DNA of 64,000 nucleotides from Paulinella micropora. Its lineage: Eukaryota > Cercozoa > Imbricatea > Euglyphida > Paulinellidae. Below are positions 36,167-50,538 of this stretch, in pieces. The notes beneath the pieces were generated by a model. The model had not been told where the DNA came from. It worked only from the letters and a program-made list of their open reading frames with translations, and ran no database searches. The DNA lies in contig WBZZ01006929.1 in NCBI GenBank assembly GCA_019918135.1, positions 53,501-117,500 of the forward strand, in the 5' to 3' direction. A program made the position numbers and the translations under genes. How positions within the stretch are numbered: the first letter of the stretch is position 1; every line of letters starts with the position of its first letter.

Positions 36167-37480
36167 CTAGTATGGCTGGCTGGCTAGCCACCAGCCGGCC
36201 GCCTGGGCGGCCAGCGCGAGCCACGAGAGCGCCCCGGCCGCGCGCTCGGCCGAGTTGGCCTCCTCGCCACGGGGCGCGGTCGCGCTCTGGCCGGCCGCGG
36301 GGCTGGCCGCGGGGCTGGGGCTGGACGCGGGGCTGGGAGGGGGCACGCAGACAGCCAAAACAGACTGGAACGCCGGCTCGGCTGACCAGGCGGCCGCCAG
36401 AGTAAGGTCCAAGTACAGGCTCACCCGGGCATTGTGCACGAGCAGTAGGACCTCGTCGTCGGCGGCCGCTAGGCACAGGTGTCGGGCCGTGGCCGTTAGC
36501 TGCGCAGCGTTGGAACCCCGAGCGAGCAGGGAGCAGCCCTCCCCGCCGCCGCGACAGTGCCAGACCTCCGCCGTAAACTGCGAGTCCCCTGGCTCGACGC
36601 CGCGCAGCGCGTAGGTCACGTCCTGACCCCACGGCAACGGCGCCCGCAGGCCCGCACGCGCGAGCTCGGGGACCACCAGGCTGTAGTTCTGGCCCGGCCG
36701 CAGCTTCGGCCAGTCGGCGGGCGCGGACGTGACGGACGACGAAGACCCGGGGACGACAGGCGACGGTGACGGCGAGCCGCTGGTGAGCTCGGCGTCCTGG
36801 TCTGGTCGAGGCCAGGGTAGCAGCAGGCCCGGGCACGCTTGGGTTGTGACATAGGGCAGCGTCACGAACGTCGTGATCCGGGCCAGACCCGCGGGCGCAA
36901 CAGTGGTGGCCGTGAAGGACACGTTGTAGGTTCCCAGCAGATCGTCGGTCGAGTTACAGTCGTGGCCAAACCACACCTCGCCGTGCTGCTCGCGGGTGAG
37001 AGCTCTGGTCTGCGTGCGCCAGATGCCGTCGTTAGCCCAGGCCGCGGTGTGCATCGCCTGCTGCGAACGAACGATAAGCGAGTCTCCGGCTCGGTACGCC
37101 AAGACAGTCTGAGGAACTGCCAAGACAGTCTGAGAGAGCTGACGCTCCGGTACGATTTGTCGACTGCCCAGGCGCGACAAGAGCTGCACGCAAGAGTCCA
37201 CGACTGTAAGAAACTCACGTCGTGCACTCTGTCCGTCAGGGAGGCAGACCTGCTCCGTGAGCAGGAAAGTCAGCCTTGTTGGAAAGACCTCAAGAGACTG
37301 TGGATCTACGTAACGTGATGCGCAGTGCTGTTTGCAGGTAACGCTGCCTTCGCGCTTCCTGTGCCGCCCGACACCGTTTGGCTCAGACGCGAGCAACGTG
37401 CTGACGGAGGGGTACAGCATGCTGGTGGCGCTGTTTTGGGCGATCCCGAGCCACCCCCAGCTGCAAGGAATCGGGATACG
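36167..37480 (-). pseudogene. Glycoprotein-like protein D, 5' end cut by a retroelement
   Basis: The minus-strand frame is open from before 37,420 to TAG 36,167. It has N-glycosylation sequons (NST, NVS, NYS), paired cysteines, a Ser/Pro-rich stretch (SGSPSPSPVVPGSSSS), a second Pro/Ser/Ala stalk near the end, and a C-terminal hydrophobic segment (ALSWLALAAQAAGWWLA) suited to a membrane or GPI anchor. No signal peptide is present in what remains. GC-rich coding gives way to retroelement sequence at about 37,480-37,500, so the N-terminus is lost. A 20-base direct repeat (GCCAAGACAGTCTGAGGAAC and near copy, about 37,098-37,138) lies within it. The family is unknown. Confidence 0.55.
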
Positions 37481-37489
37481 GCTAGAAGA

Positions 37490-39672
37490 TGGTACTATCC
37501 ATATAGCCTCGCCTACCTCATGGAGGCAACAACAGGCTCAATATCCGGATTTTAAGGAACTCATACAGTTATATCAGAACCCGGATGAGCTGAAGATGAC
37601 GAAAGCGATCAAAGATCAGATGAAGGAGATGGGATGGAGAGATGGTCTACTGTGGTACAAGGGCCTTCACGGTCGCTATGCGTCACAGCCGGACAAATGG
37701 ACCCTTTGGGTACCGGAGAGTCTGAGACGATTTATATTTGTCGCAGCCCACAATTGCCCACTTTTGGCGACCCGGCGACAACGAACTCACATGTTCGTAG
37801 CGAGGCGATTCTGGTGGAAGAAGATGAAGGAGGAGATAGATCAGGCGGTGGATGCATGCATCCCGTGCAAGATAAACAAAACACCACTGAAGGCAAATTT
37901 CGGCCTGATTGGCGAATTTCCTCTTCATGCGGGGATGTTTGAGTTTATACACATTGATCATGTGGGACCTTTCCCAGAATCGAAGGATGGTTACAAATAC
38001 CTCCTCACTGCTATTAACAGAGCCACCAACTATGTGTGGATCATCCCTGTCAAAGACGTTACCGGCAAGACGACGGCCGAGGCGCTGATCGATAGGATCA
38101 TCTCACAGATCGGAGTACCAAGAAAAATATGTTCTGATGGAGGCTCGGACTTTAATAACGAGGTCATCGACAAACTATCTAAGTATTACGGGATGAAATG
38201 GCAACATGTTACTGCCTATAACCCGCGAGCAAATGGGAAAATCGAGCGGGTACACAGACCCCTCAAAGCCTCACTAAAGATGTATTGCACGAAGAAGGAG
38301 AATCAAAGAGCATGGGTCGAGGTAGCACCATCATTTGCGTTTGCAATGAACTGTCTACTCTCTACGGCGTTAGGAGGCTCGAAGAGCTCAATCTCGCCAT
38401 ATCAGTTAGTATATGGGCGTGAGCCTGATATCCCGACTTCGCTCCTTCACCCAAAAGACACTTGGGCGGATGCGGATGAGTTGTTTGGGATGAGACTTAG
38501 AGTGAAGATGGTGGCGGAACAAATAGTCAGGGCGCATAGAGAGGCGGAGCGCCGAAACTGACGCTGAAGGGGTGCGACAAGCGCACTTGGATCAGATCAA
38601 ATTCCAGGTCGGGGATATTGTACTGTTGTATCATCCTCAGGTCCCGAAACGAGTCAGCTCTAAGCTGTTCACTCACTGGAAAGGACCTTATCAGATTATG
38701 GAACAGACGGGACCTCTGAACTACAAGATCAGGGGTAGAGGGAAGATGCAAATTGTGAATGTAAGAAGGCTGATTAAGTATGATCCCTTCTTACTGGAAG
38801 ATGAATCCGTTGAGGAGGCGTTAAAACGGATGAAAGATGATTTCAAAGAGGTGCCGCCCATCCACAAGGAGGCTGGCATAGACCAAGACGATGCTTATCG
38901 GGCACCGATAGCTGAGAAGGAAGAGATTGAGGTGGACAGTAAGGAGAAGACTGACCGCATAAGCGCGGTGGGGACTCAGTCCAAGTCTCCGCGAGAGCAT
39001 AGCGGAAAGAAGGAGAAGATCACAGAGGCGCAGCTAAGGAGAGCGCGGAATGATCTTATCAACGACCAACCGAGGAAGGCGATGAGGTCGATGGGATCAA
39101 AGGACGTCCACCAGGAGGAGGAGGGGACGGACACTGACCCAAACGCGGGCAACGTTGAGATTGTCCATGAGCGATGGAAGGAAGGCGATGCGATAGCAAC
39201 CATCGCATGGGTGAAAGATGTTTTCTATCTGATGAGACCAGCGGAACAACATGTCGCTGATGACACTCTCTCAGACTTATACTTGATGCGGGTCGTGGCG
39301 GTCCTACGACAGATGCGTGTCACACGGACACTCAAAATATCATCAGCCGCAAAAATAGTACAACCGATACTCCAGTTTTGGAGAAGTATGGACCCGGTTG
39401 AGGATCCAAAGGCAAGACATTATCTGCCAGTGTATAAAGACGCAAAAAGTCTCGAGACATGGGATGATACAATTACTCCCAGAGACAAGGATTACACTGC
39501 GTGGACCATTCAGACACTGCCAAGAGGAGTGCTTGATATCCCTTTTGAATTATCGTTGGGCGGAATCCCTAATAAGATCTGGGACGTTCTCGAACAGTCA
39601 AAGTTTGATCTGACTTTTGTTGGTGGTCCTCCACCAGGTAAAGAAATCCGCGCCAGACGACGAAGGCAGTAA
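37490..39672 (+). mobile_element. Ty3/gypsy retrotransposon 1, 5'-truncated, integrase part
   Basis: The frame to 38,561 contains an integrase: zinc-binding H...H...C..C (HNCPLL, RTH, ACIPC), then the DDE core with HIDHVGPF, CSDGGSDF and NGKIERVHRP, the last two acidic residues being 35 apart. A single frame change near 38,550 leads into 38,572-39,672, with the small barrel-type VGDIVLLYHPQVPKRVSSKL and KGPYQIMEQTGPLNYKI typical of gypsy integrase C-termini, followed by a charged tail. Reverse transcriptase, RNase H and gag are missing at the 5' side, where the sequence joins the glycoprotein-like gene directly. No flanking LTR pair is visible. Confidence 0.85.
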
Positions 39673-40145
39673 CAAGGAAACTATTTTTCTTTATGCGTCT
39701 CAAACAAACTGGTTGATTGCCCACGGCGTATCATGATTTGATCATGCATCATCAGTTATCAATATGAATATTAAAAAGACTCAGTGATATAACTTGGCAT
39801 TCGATCGCAACATACGAGTGCGAAAGGTCGATCGACGATGATACTACACCGTATACGGGGATCGCTAGTGTATTGAGCGATGGTGTTCCCGGGTATGACC
39901 CTTTCCAAGTCCTGGGATGATGTTCTCGAAAATGAAATGTTCTCTGAAACTTTCATTAAATTATTTTTACGATAGATTATATACTGTCGTACCTGAGCAC
40001 GGTCAATCTCTACTTGTGTCGGTATATCGCAGGGTCGGGTACATACACCTCGACTTCGGATATAGCTATTAGGACTGGCCCCCTAATACTATATCATAGG
40101 ATATCCGCCTTATACAAGGGTATGTCATTAAAAAAGACAACGTAC
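39673..40145. other. AT-rich 3' flank of gypsy element 1
   Basis: It might include an LTR or 3' untranslated part of element 1, but no second copy exists in the window to compare. No gene. Confidence 0.3.
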
Positions 40146-42155
<2,010 letters not shown>

Positions 42156-42215
42156 GTATGCGAAAAACGCAGAGCACACTGATGGAACTTGAAACTCTTG
42201 TGTCGAGCTTTTTAA

Positions 42216-42313
42216 ATGCTTATCTTATCTTATCTTATCTCATCTTAACCGGTAAGTTATCTCAGTTATCTTATTTTCTCTCTGAAGGCTCTCTCTCTCT
42301 CTCACTCACTCAC

Positions 42314-42359
<46 letters not shown>

Positions 42360-42363
42360 ACTC
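42216..42363. repeat. TATCT and CT/CACT microsatellites
   Basis: TTATC pentamers occupy about 42,218-42,247 and CT with CACT interruptions about 42,288-42,366. Confidence 0.9.
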
Positions 42364-42925
42364 ACTCGCCACTGGAAATGTTTCTCAACTACGCACAACC
42401 CACTAGGGCAGTGCTCTGTCCTCCGCGGCGGCGGCACATTCCGAGACTCATCTGTACTTCCCTTACGATTACCTGATAAACTCGACACCTGCTTTAATAC
42501 TCGCGGCGCTACTTTTATGGCGTGACCGGCCGGAACCTCTTATGTTTCGTATATGTGTTTTATGTTGTCCTTTGTCTATTTGAAGTTTGCCCCAGTGCCG
42601 TGACAACGATGTCGGCCAGCACGCGGGGCACATCATGATACGCCTTCCTCCTCCCCAAACTTAGAAAGATTTTAATCATGAGCTTGCGTCCAAACGTGTA
42701 CAAGTGCTGAAAATATTAATGTTTGTCGATATTTATCCCCAATGATATGATGCATCATACACATATGTGAAAGAGTCTTAAGCTTCGACAGAAAAATTAA
42801 GCGTTACAGACATTTGAGTCGAAGCTCAAGAATTTGTGTGCCAACAGCGTTACGGTCGCGATCGCGACCACAGCACCAAACAAGGCAAAGATCTGCCGCA
42901 AACAGACAAAAGCAAAGACAAGAAT

Positions 42926-43034
42926 GATGGAAGGCGTTACTAGGCAGCATGGAAAATCACCCACATTGGTAGCATGGAAAATCACCCACAATGTGTGTGA
43001 TTTTCCATATGCATGCTCCCTAGTAACGCCTTCT
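42926..43034. mobile_element. Foldback MITE-like element, ~109 bp
   Basis: GGAAGGCGTTACTAGG at the left and CCTAGTAACGCCTTC at the right are inverted copies, and both continue inward with GCATG and GGAAAATCAC in opposite orientation. An internal direct copy of GCATGGAAAATCACCCACA is present. No coding capacity; probable non-autonomous DNA transposon. Confidence 0.65.
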
Positions 43035-43463
43035 ATAGTGACAACCATGGATTGGATTCAGAACAAAAGGGTTGCAAGAACATGCACATGTACACCGGCG
43101 GGGCATGTTCCCAGAGCTGCCGGGCGAGTCCCAGTCGTTAGCCAGCAGTTCCCCCAAGGCCTGACTAAAGGTGGCGTCGGCCCCCGCTGTTTTTCCGTAC
43201 AGGGAGCCCACTTGGCTGCCCCCGGTCACGAGCGCTTGGTTGACCACGTCGCCCTCGCACGAGATGTGCTCGTGCAACTTGAGCTGCAAGGGTAGGTACT
43301 CGAGCGGGCGGAGTAGCGTCTCGTGGAAGACGCCGTTACAACTGATCTTGACGGGGACACGTCTGCCTCCGGTCAGGTTTAGCAACAACCTGATCTCGTC
43401 GGGGGCATTGGCAAAGGGGCGTTGGCAGAGTTCAAAGTCTAGGGTTACGTAAGAGCTTGCCAT
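43020..43463 (-). CDS. Isolated GC-rich ORF of unknown function (147 codons or fewer)
   Basis: The minus-strand frame from ATG 43,463 (MASSYVTLDFELCQRPF) is open to 43,020, but the GC-rich and protein-like part stops near 43,085; the last 20-25 residues run into the MITE-like element. It has regular hydrophobic spacing (EIRLLLNLTGGRRVPVKIS) and three to four cysteines. Composition is that of the left island, not of its AT-rich surroundings, so it may be a stranded piece of the viral region. I recognise no family. Confidence 0.45.
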   Translation of the reverse strand: MASSYVTLDFELCQRPFANAPDEIRLLLNLTGGRRVPVKISCNGVFHETLLRPLEYLPLQLKLHEHISCEGDVVNQALVTGGSQVGSLYGKTAGADATFSQALGELLANDWDSPGSSGNMPRRCTCACSCNPFVLNPIHGCHYRRRY

Positions 43464-43499
43464 TTAACAATAAATTAAAAACGCCAACACGACAACAGA

Positions 43500-43925
43500 A
43501 AGGCTTCTTGCATCGTTGTAAGTAGTTTCATGTATGATTTTCATAGGCAAATTTGAGTCATAATTTTAGGCGGCAAACGTATTTGCCCAGCCACCCCTGA
43601 CTTGAAGAATCATGTCAAGTTGCCACCCGGACAATAATTTTGAATTAATATTATTAAATATCATGATTACTAATTAAATCAAGCTTCTTTCATCGTTGTA
43701 AGTGCTTTCATGTATGATTTTCATAGGCAAGTTCATAAGTTTAGAGGGCAAATTGTTATTTGCCACGCCTGACTTGAAGAATCATGTCAAGTTGCCACCC
43801 GGACAATAATTTTGAATTAATATGATTAAATATCATAATTAGTAATTAAATCAAGCTTCTTTCATCGTTGTAAGTGCTTTCATGTATGATTTCCATAGGC
43901 AAATTCATTACAGTCTGAGGCAAAT
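43500..43925. repeat. ~178-bp tandem repeat, about 2.4 copies
   Basis: Units start AGGCTTCTTGCATCGTTGTA (43,501), then AAGCTTCTTTCATCGTTGTA at about 43,681 and 43,856, each with TTTCATGTATGATTT, TTGCCACCCGGACAATAATT and AATTAATAT blocks. Satellite-like, no ORF. Confidence 0.9.
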
Positions 43926-44218
43926 CAGTTTGCCTCTGAAAACCTAAGTTTTTTGCCTCAAATTGCATCCCCTGACCGTGGAAATTGGTTTTTATTATTA
44001 AATAACTTATACTTTATCTAAATCCATGCTTATTATGCACGAAAACAACAGGAATTTGCCTCTTGACTTTGAGACTTTGCCTATGGGTTTTGAGGCAAAA
44101 GGGACAAGTACCTTGAAAAAACTGGATGTTCAAACTCACAATGTCATTACGCGAATTAATTCGGTTGCGAATTGTAAAAGAATTATTATAGTCATTATAG
44201 TAATTTGAGGCGTCACGC

Positions 44219-44846
44219 TATCAGACTGAGCATCTTAACGACCGGCCAAAACCTTTACCGTTGAAAAATCACTCTTTTTAACCGGTCCATTAGATTCTCC
44301 TCTGCACGACGTTTCGACTTCACTAACCAGTTTTTGATTCCGTTCAGAAATGATTTCAAACGATCAGTTTAAAGTTTTTTTTAGCTATTTCCACTTTTCC
44401 TGTTCGTATTACCTTTTCCCCCGATTTCCCTGTGAAACTCGTTTTACAGTAAATTTGTGGACAAGCAAAACGATTTACGGAAAAGCACAATATCTAACTG
44501 TCTTCCGTTACCAGTCGTTTTCGCCTTGAGGCTTCCCAAATCAATTTGGGAATTTTCAAGTTCAACGACCCAACACTACCCGTTATATGACAGTTAACCT
44601 GAAGACTTGCAACACTATCAGTTTGAGAGTTGGAGACCTCACAATCTACTTTCAACACTTGATCGTACGTTGCACTCCAGTCTGCAATGAGTTCGAAATT
44701 GTGTAAATAAACGAAGTGACCTCTCTACTATTTACTTGTATTTCACCTGCTCGCTCAGAGTCAGGACTCAAATGCAGCCATAGTGTTCTTATTAAGAGTT
44801 CGTTGTATCTGCCTACTTAACGAGATTGTAATATACAAACTCACAA
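44219..44846 (+). repeat. 5' LTR of gypsy element 2
   Basis: It begins TATCAGACTGAGCA and matches the 3' LTR to the motif ATACAAACTCACAA, after which the two differ. The 57 bases that end the 3' LTR (containing AATAAA and the inverted terminus) are missing here. Confidence 0.85.
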
Positions 44847-44937
44847 TTCGAATTTTTTCCACTCAAGAGAAAACTACACACACAGAGTTGGTGTGTTCTG
44901 TGCACATATCGATTTGGAAAGACCCTCTCTTTAAGGA

Positions 44938-47900
44938 GTGGCTATACAACAACGTATTAGGACAGTGGTAATCAAAAACACAGATGTTTCGACAGACCGT
45001 TCACCTGCCGTTGCATTCTTGTGTCCCTCCTCTGCCCTTATACACACTATGCAGTCAACCAACACAGTATGTGTCTGGTTTTGTCGCTTTAGGGTCACCC
45101 CCTATCTACAGAGTGGAAAGCACCTCCTCCACCGCACCTCGCCCCGTCAGCTACTGCTCTGCACTCTGGACTACTCGTGGCACGTCTACATGTGGAACCA
45201 GTCGCGACACAACGACCCAGTATCGAAATACAACGAGCACAAACAACGCTGCCTGGACCCATATCCTATTTTGGGCTCCCACACAGACACTCTACGTACA
45301 TATAAGCAGTCTCAGGAGAAAGTTCAAGCTGGAACGACTACTCGCCTCCACACTAACCTATCACGTACACAGATTGTGCAATTTATCTACGATTTACTGA
45401 CGAGATACGTCGAGGATCAACGAGACAACCTTTGGAAAAACTACAAGGGTAAACCCACCTGGCTACTACAGGTCCCCATCGCCCCTCAAGCCAGCTTGGA
45501 CCTCCTTCGTGATCCAGATTGGACAAACGCTGAAGTTCAAGCCCAGTACCTGGGACCTGCAGGATCGATAGCAGCTGCAGAGAAACTCTGGACTGACATT
45601 GGTAGCATCATTCCTGTGAGAGCTTTTCAAAACTACCACCTAGTTGTTGCTCCAACCGCTGGATTGGTGAGCTCATTACCGGTCACTGCTTCACCAGATG
45701 CAACTATGGACACTACACCTTCCCCTGCATCAATATCGACCAGTTCAACCAGCCCATCACCAGAAGAGAGTTCCTCTGCGTCACCTTCGACCTCTCCATC
45801 CGCTACGCTGGCTCCTTCGACTTTGCAACCCTTGCCCGATGGAACACCGACAGGTGATCAAGCTATCTTCGCGCGTGGATTAGCAATCAACTACCATGTC
45901 GCCAACATGCCCATCCAACTGGCTCTTATGCACACCATCAACAACGTTAGCGCATGGGGAGACAAAACTACGGTCACCATCATGGATGCCTGCTGGATTC
46001 GTTTCGTCTGCGTTACCGACTCAACCCATCAGGCATTGGCGTTTGCTGTCCCTCATTTGGCTACAGTTTAATATCCGCAACTTTATCCATGGTCGTTTGG
46101 ATCTATTCGACATACGAAAGTCACCTTTTCAAGTTCTACAACGCTTCAAAAGGGAACAACTTTTGGCGTATATCCACAGGTACATCACGTACTACGAGAA
46201 CGCACGTGCGGCTGGCCTGGGTATCAGTGACGCCTACCAGATTGATGACTTGGACCGCATGCTAACCCCGATGAAACGTGACCGATGGAATCAGCATTCG
46301 GTCCAAGTTATACCTCCTTACGGAATCGGCTGGCCGCGCAACTTGGAAGATCTCCTCCCTTGGGCCAGGACCTTGGACCCTGACATCACGCAAGATGGTC
46401 CCTTGAAAATGGATATCCAGCGACAGAGACCCAACCGCACAAACCATCAGGGACGTCAACTGATCCGGCAAAAGCGCAGACTCGATGTCATGGCTACGGG
46501 TCAGACCGCTCCCTCACACACATCGACTCGCTCGGACAAACGTTTGAAGACGACCGACCCGGAACAAGAGACCGCTAGTCACAGCACCCCGCGCGCTTTC
46601 TACATGACTGCTCGATCTTGCTCGTCTTCCCCGTTAGAACCGACGTCTACGCCTCTATGGATCGCAACCATCCCGACAGTTGTCACTGGATGCGTTTGGA
46701 TTGTCAAACACCCTTTCAATCGCCCATTTATCGGTAAGACTACATGCGCGTTGGATACAGCCTGCAACTGTAAAGGCGTCGCTCGTTTATCGTGGGTCAT
46801 ACAACACGGCTTCACTGTTCGGGAGTTGCCCTCTGTCGAGGTACGTTCATCCATTGGCATTGATGCGGTACTCACCGACGGCATTGAACTCTTCGTCTCT
46901 GCCAACCCAACGTCACCGCTCCATGTGATTACCATCTATGTGTCGACGCACCTGCCCGATCGCGTGGATCTACTCTTTTCCAACGAGGTGGCCGCACAGA
47001 TAAATTTGTCCATTGATGAGGCCCAAAGGATCAAGCCCACAGACTACATCCCCCTGAAGCCCAAGGCAAGACAGATCGTCTACGAGACGGAGTTGCATCT
47101 TTTCGATGCGCCACTTCAAGTGAGCGATCGTCAATTAGCCACCATCAGCTATAACTTTCGTCTGGAGCTCGAGACCCTGGCCAAAGCAATTTCGTACCCG
47201 ATTTCAGATATTGCAAGAATCTTCAAGAACCGCGTAGATACACAGCCTCCGGGTCCTTACAATCTTTTGTCAACTTCGCAATCTTATGTCTATGGCCGCA
47301 CAGCCAACCTTTTCATGTCTGAGAAAAAGAGGCCATGCGACGGAAGAGTGCTGACAGACAACGAAGAAGAAGACGATGAAGAAAAAGAAGAAGAGGAAAT
47401 CAAGGCTAGTACCACCAAGAGACAAAAGCCAACCCCTATTTCCCTTACGCAAGAAGAACTCAACAATGACGCTCTCGCCTGGTCGCTTATCCGAAGTACT
47501 CAGCGGACCGACCCGAGACGCAGCCCGACTGCAAGATCTCTTTCCTTCGAGTCATATTCATCGTCATCGTCATCTTCATCGTCATCGTCATCGGTGATGC
47601 CGGCTTCATCCCCATCATGGGCAGCATCATCAGCTACCATGTCAACCGCATCGGCCCTTGGTCAACCGTCGGCCCCTGCACCCGGCACACAGCAATCGTT
47701 CCAGAATGCGTTGAGCAACCCTCCGTCGCTACAGGCTCCAGTTGTTCCCTTGACATCTAGCCACAACTATCGACAAAGTAGGCGGCACTCCTCTAGCAAA
47801 CGCAAGCGCTCGGCATCACCGGTACCGTCGACCCCTTGCTCTCAAGTCCTAGCAGTCTCTTTCCCGCCACCTCGGCTCACTCAGCCGACTACTAGCCCAG

Positions 47901-50515
47901 TCAAGGGGTTGAGTACAGCATCTAGGAATGCACACCGCCGCGCCCGTCGGAAAGCGGCTCGCGCATCCTCTAGTAGCTCGTCCTCATCGTCCAGCTCTTC
48001 GTCTACACCTGCGAAAAGCTCAGCCGTGACGCCAGCTCCACCGCAGGCGCCTCAAAATCCTCCAGTAGCTCGTCCAGCTCCTCGTCGGCACCAATGGCAA
48101 GCCCAACTAGGGCGTCAGCCCAATCCTCGGTGTCTCACTCCCCGGTGCAAGGCGGCCCTCGGGTCACATACTCGCTAAGCCCACTTGGACCATACAAGAC
48201 TCGCACCCCCACGGCTGAAGACCGCGACAAGGTGGGACCACGAAGCCAACTAGCACAGAGAGACGCAATGACACCGATACCACCCCCACCGCTTTCTCCT
48301 CCGGCTGAAGGCTATGTTCCGGTCAGCCCTACGAGATCGTGTCGCCCTTGGTCGGGATTCTCCGACTTTATGGAACTGCCATCACATCAGCTGGATATTA
48401 AAAAAGCCTATAGCACCACCGGCTCTCCAGGCATGGACAAGGAACTCTACATTGTTCGAGACATTTTCGCCACGTATTTTCCAACTGCGGCCATGACCAT
48501 GATCCCAGGCACTCACCCGCATTGTCGTTATCTGGGGTATTGGATCCCAAAGCACTTTACGCTCAACCAAGGCTTATGGCCGGATTCTACAATGGTGCAC
48601 ATGCAACACCCAAGAGTGGAACGCTACTTCCCTAGGATACAATCGCGCCAGCACGGAGTCTTTCGTCTCCAACCTCTTGGTAGTCCGGCTCCCTTTAAAG
48701 TGACCGAAGACTGGCTTCTCCCTTCGGCAGACTACAACCACTTTGCTGATAGACCACTTCTAGTGAGGACCCTCCTTCCGCGGGATGCTAATCTACCACA
48801 TACCAGTGTAAGCAAGATATACGCGCACACAGAACCGCAGCAATTGTTTGGGAAGACACCCTGGGATAATGAATACTCAACAGAGTTCTCTGAAGCCATC
48901 CGAGGATTCCACCGTGATCGTCCCACCATCTTGATGCAGCGTTACTGGCCCCCTCGTAACAACGCACACGAGATAGATCCAGAGACCTTCGAGGACTTCA
49001 CGCACGGCCTCGCTCTTCTTTCGGGCACCAGACGCCCCCTTGCAGTCATCAACACCGAAGCCCTGTGCCTGGTCCGGGCAGACGCTACATCGGCACCCTT
49101 GATGACCCGTCGCGGCAGCAACGCGTCCACGAAAATAGCACTTAAAGATATTTTCAAGATCCCAGAAGGTGCTACTATGATGTCACGATTTTATGAGAGC
49201 AAGCAAACTGCTATCATATTTCATCTTGGCCCACAAGGCGGCAGAAACACTGCCCAGCTCATCGCATCCTCTTTAGTTGGACCCAACATCGAGCCCACTG
49301 GCGATGTACCATACTTCCAAAGAGGAATGTCTTTTGACTATATCTACCGCCCATGGGGATATCGATCTTCTTACCTCGGCCTACTTGTGGGCGCAAACCC
49401 TAATGCATCACCTTTAGCAGCAGTCCTTCAAGGAGAACTTTTATTCCCGTGGTGCAGCATGGAACAAACCGAAGTCAAACATCTGCGGTTTGATCAGATA
49501 CCGCTCTCGACATCATCATACAAACGACGTGTTTTTCGGCTCCCAACTCGAGAACGCTGCTTCGCCCTACAACACTACTTTCATCGCCTCCCATGTAATG
49601 ACCCGATATGGCTCAAAATCGTCGCGAACGACGCTTACTATGACCACGGCCGCGCCAACACTGCGACAGGCCTATGTGCAGTACATGAGCGATCCTACGA
49701 CTGTATTGTCGACTTGCCACTCACGTATTTCGACGATTGTAACATTACGGTCTACTACACGGACAGCGAAGATGGACTGTTCTTGGGCTCCTTTTTTGAC
49801 CCTGACAACTATATGAGACAAGCGGTGGGTATAGCAAAATTCATCGGAATAGTCACGCTCGACGACGCCGCTACCCGCGACTACCTACAGCAAGCGCCCA
49901 ACTGGAAGGCCCATCCGAGGTCGACTGGAATCAGGGATTCCTTCTCATGTGAATTCCGTGGGATACGTTACGAAAACGTCCCGTGGCATCTAGCCCAGTG
50001 TTTTCTTATGTCCGTCGCCAGTGAAACAGGTCGACGATTAAGTAAGGAGATTAATGTGGTACACCGCCCACCCCATAAAGTCCCATGTTCTACGGGTATC
50101 ATCAATCCGTACTCTCGAGACAAGCGCCTCCGCGGCTACCCCTACGGAGCTCCGCTTATCCGTATGCAACCGTCACGCCACGCTCAACAACATCCACGTC
50201 TGGCTTCCAGACGTTACCTACAATACCCTCCACCATGTGGGCCACCTTGAACACCGGTGGATCAACCTCAAGGAGAATAGGACGGAGGAAAAGCTTGATC
50301 GTTTCTACAGCACGCTAGAAATGAGCACCCGAGATCTTGTATACGAGAGATTGCTTATCCCAGAACCCGAGACCTCTCATGTATTTACAGTTTCGCCAGG
50401 AGCGACACGGAAACACTATCGAATCGGGCACTCTCACACCTATGACAATGATTCCATGCTGGATTTGATGTTCAAGCATCGTCATCGCACCCTTATCAGA
50501 TGTATATTCCCCTGA
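44938..50515 (+). pseudogene. Gag-like and extra ORFs of element 2, fragmented
   Basis: Overlapping open frames (44,938-46,071; 45,896-48,178; 48,094-50,250; 50,054-50,515) in different phases read as one decayed coding region of about 1,850 codons. It includes a Ser-rich stretch (47,560-47,620 and 47,970-48,010), an acidic EEEDDEEKEEEE run and a long globular part (48,268-50,250) with no zinc knuckle or protease motif that I can see. Its position before RT suggests gag, but the length is far beyond a normal gag, so an acquired gene is possible. The protein appears in no family I can name. Confidence 0.5.
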
Positions 50516-50538
50516 GAAATACGAGGACCAATCAAGTT

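Noticed and set aside
42926..43034. Small RNA hairpin gene (pre-miRNA)
   Set aside because: The inverted arms include direct internal copies and look like a foldback transposon; no transcript evidence is available.
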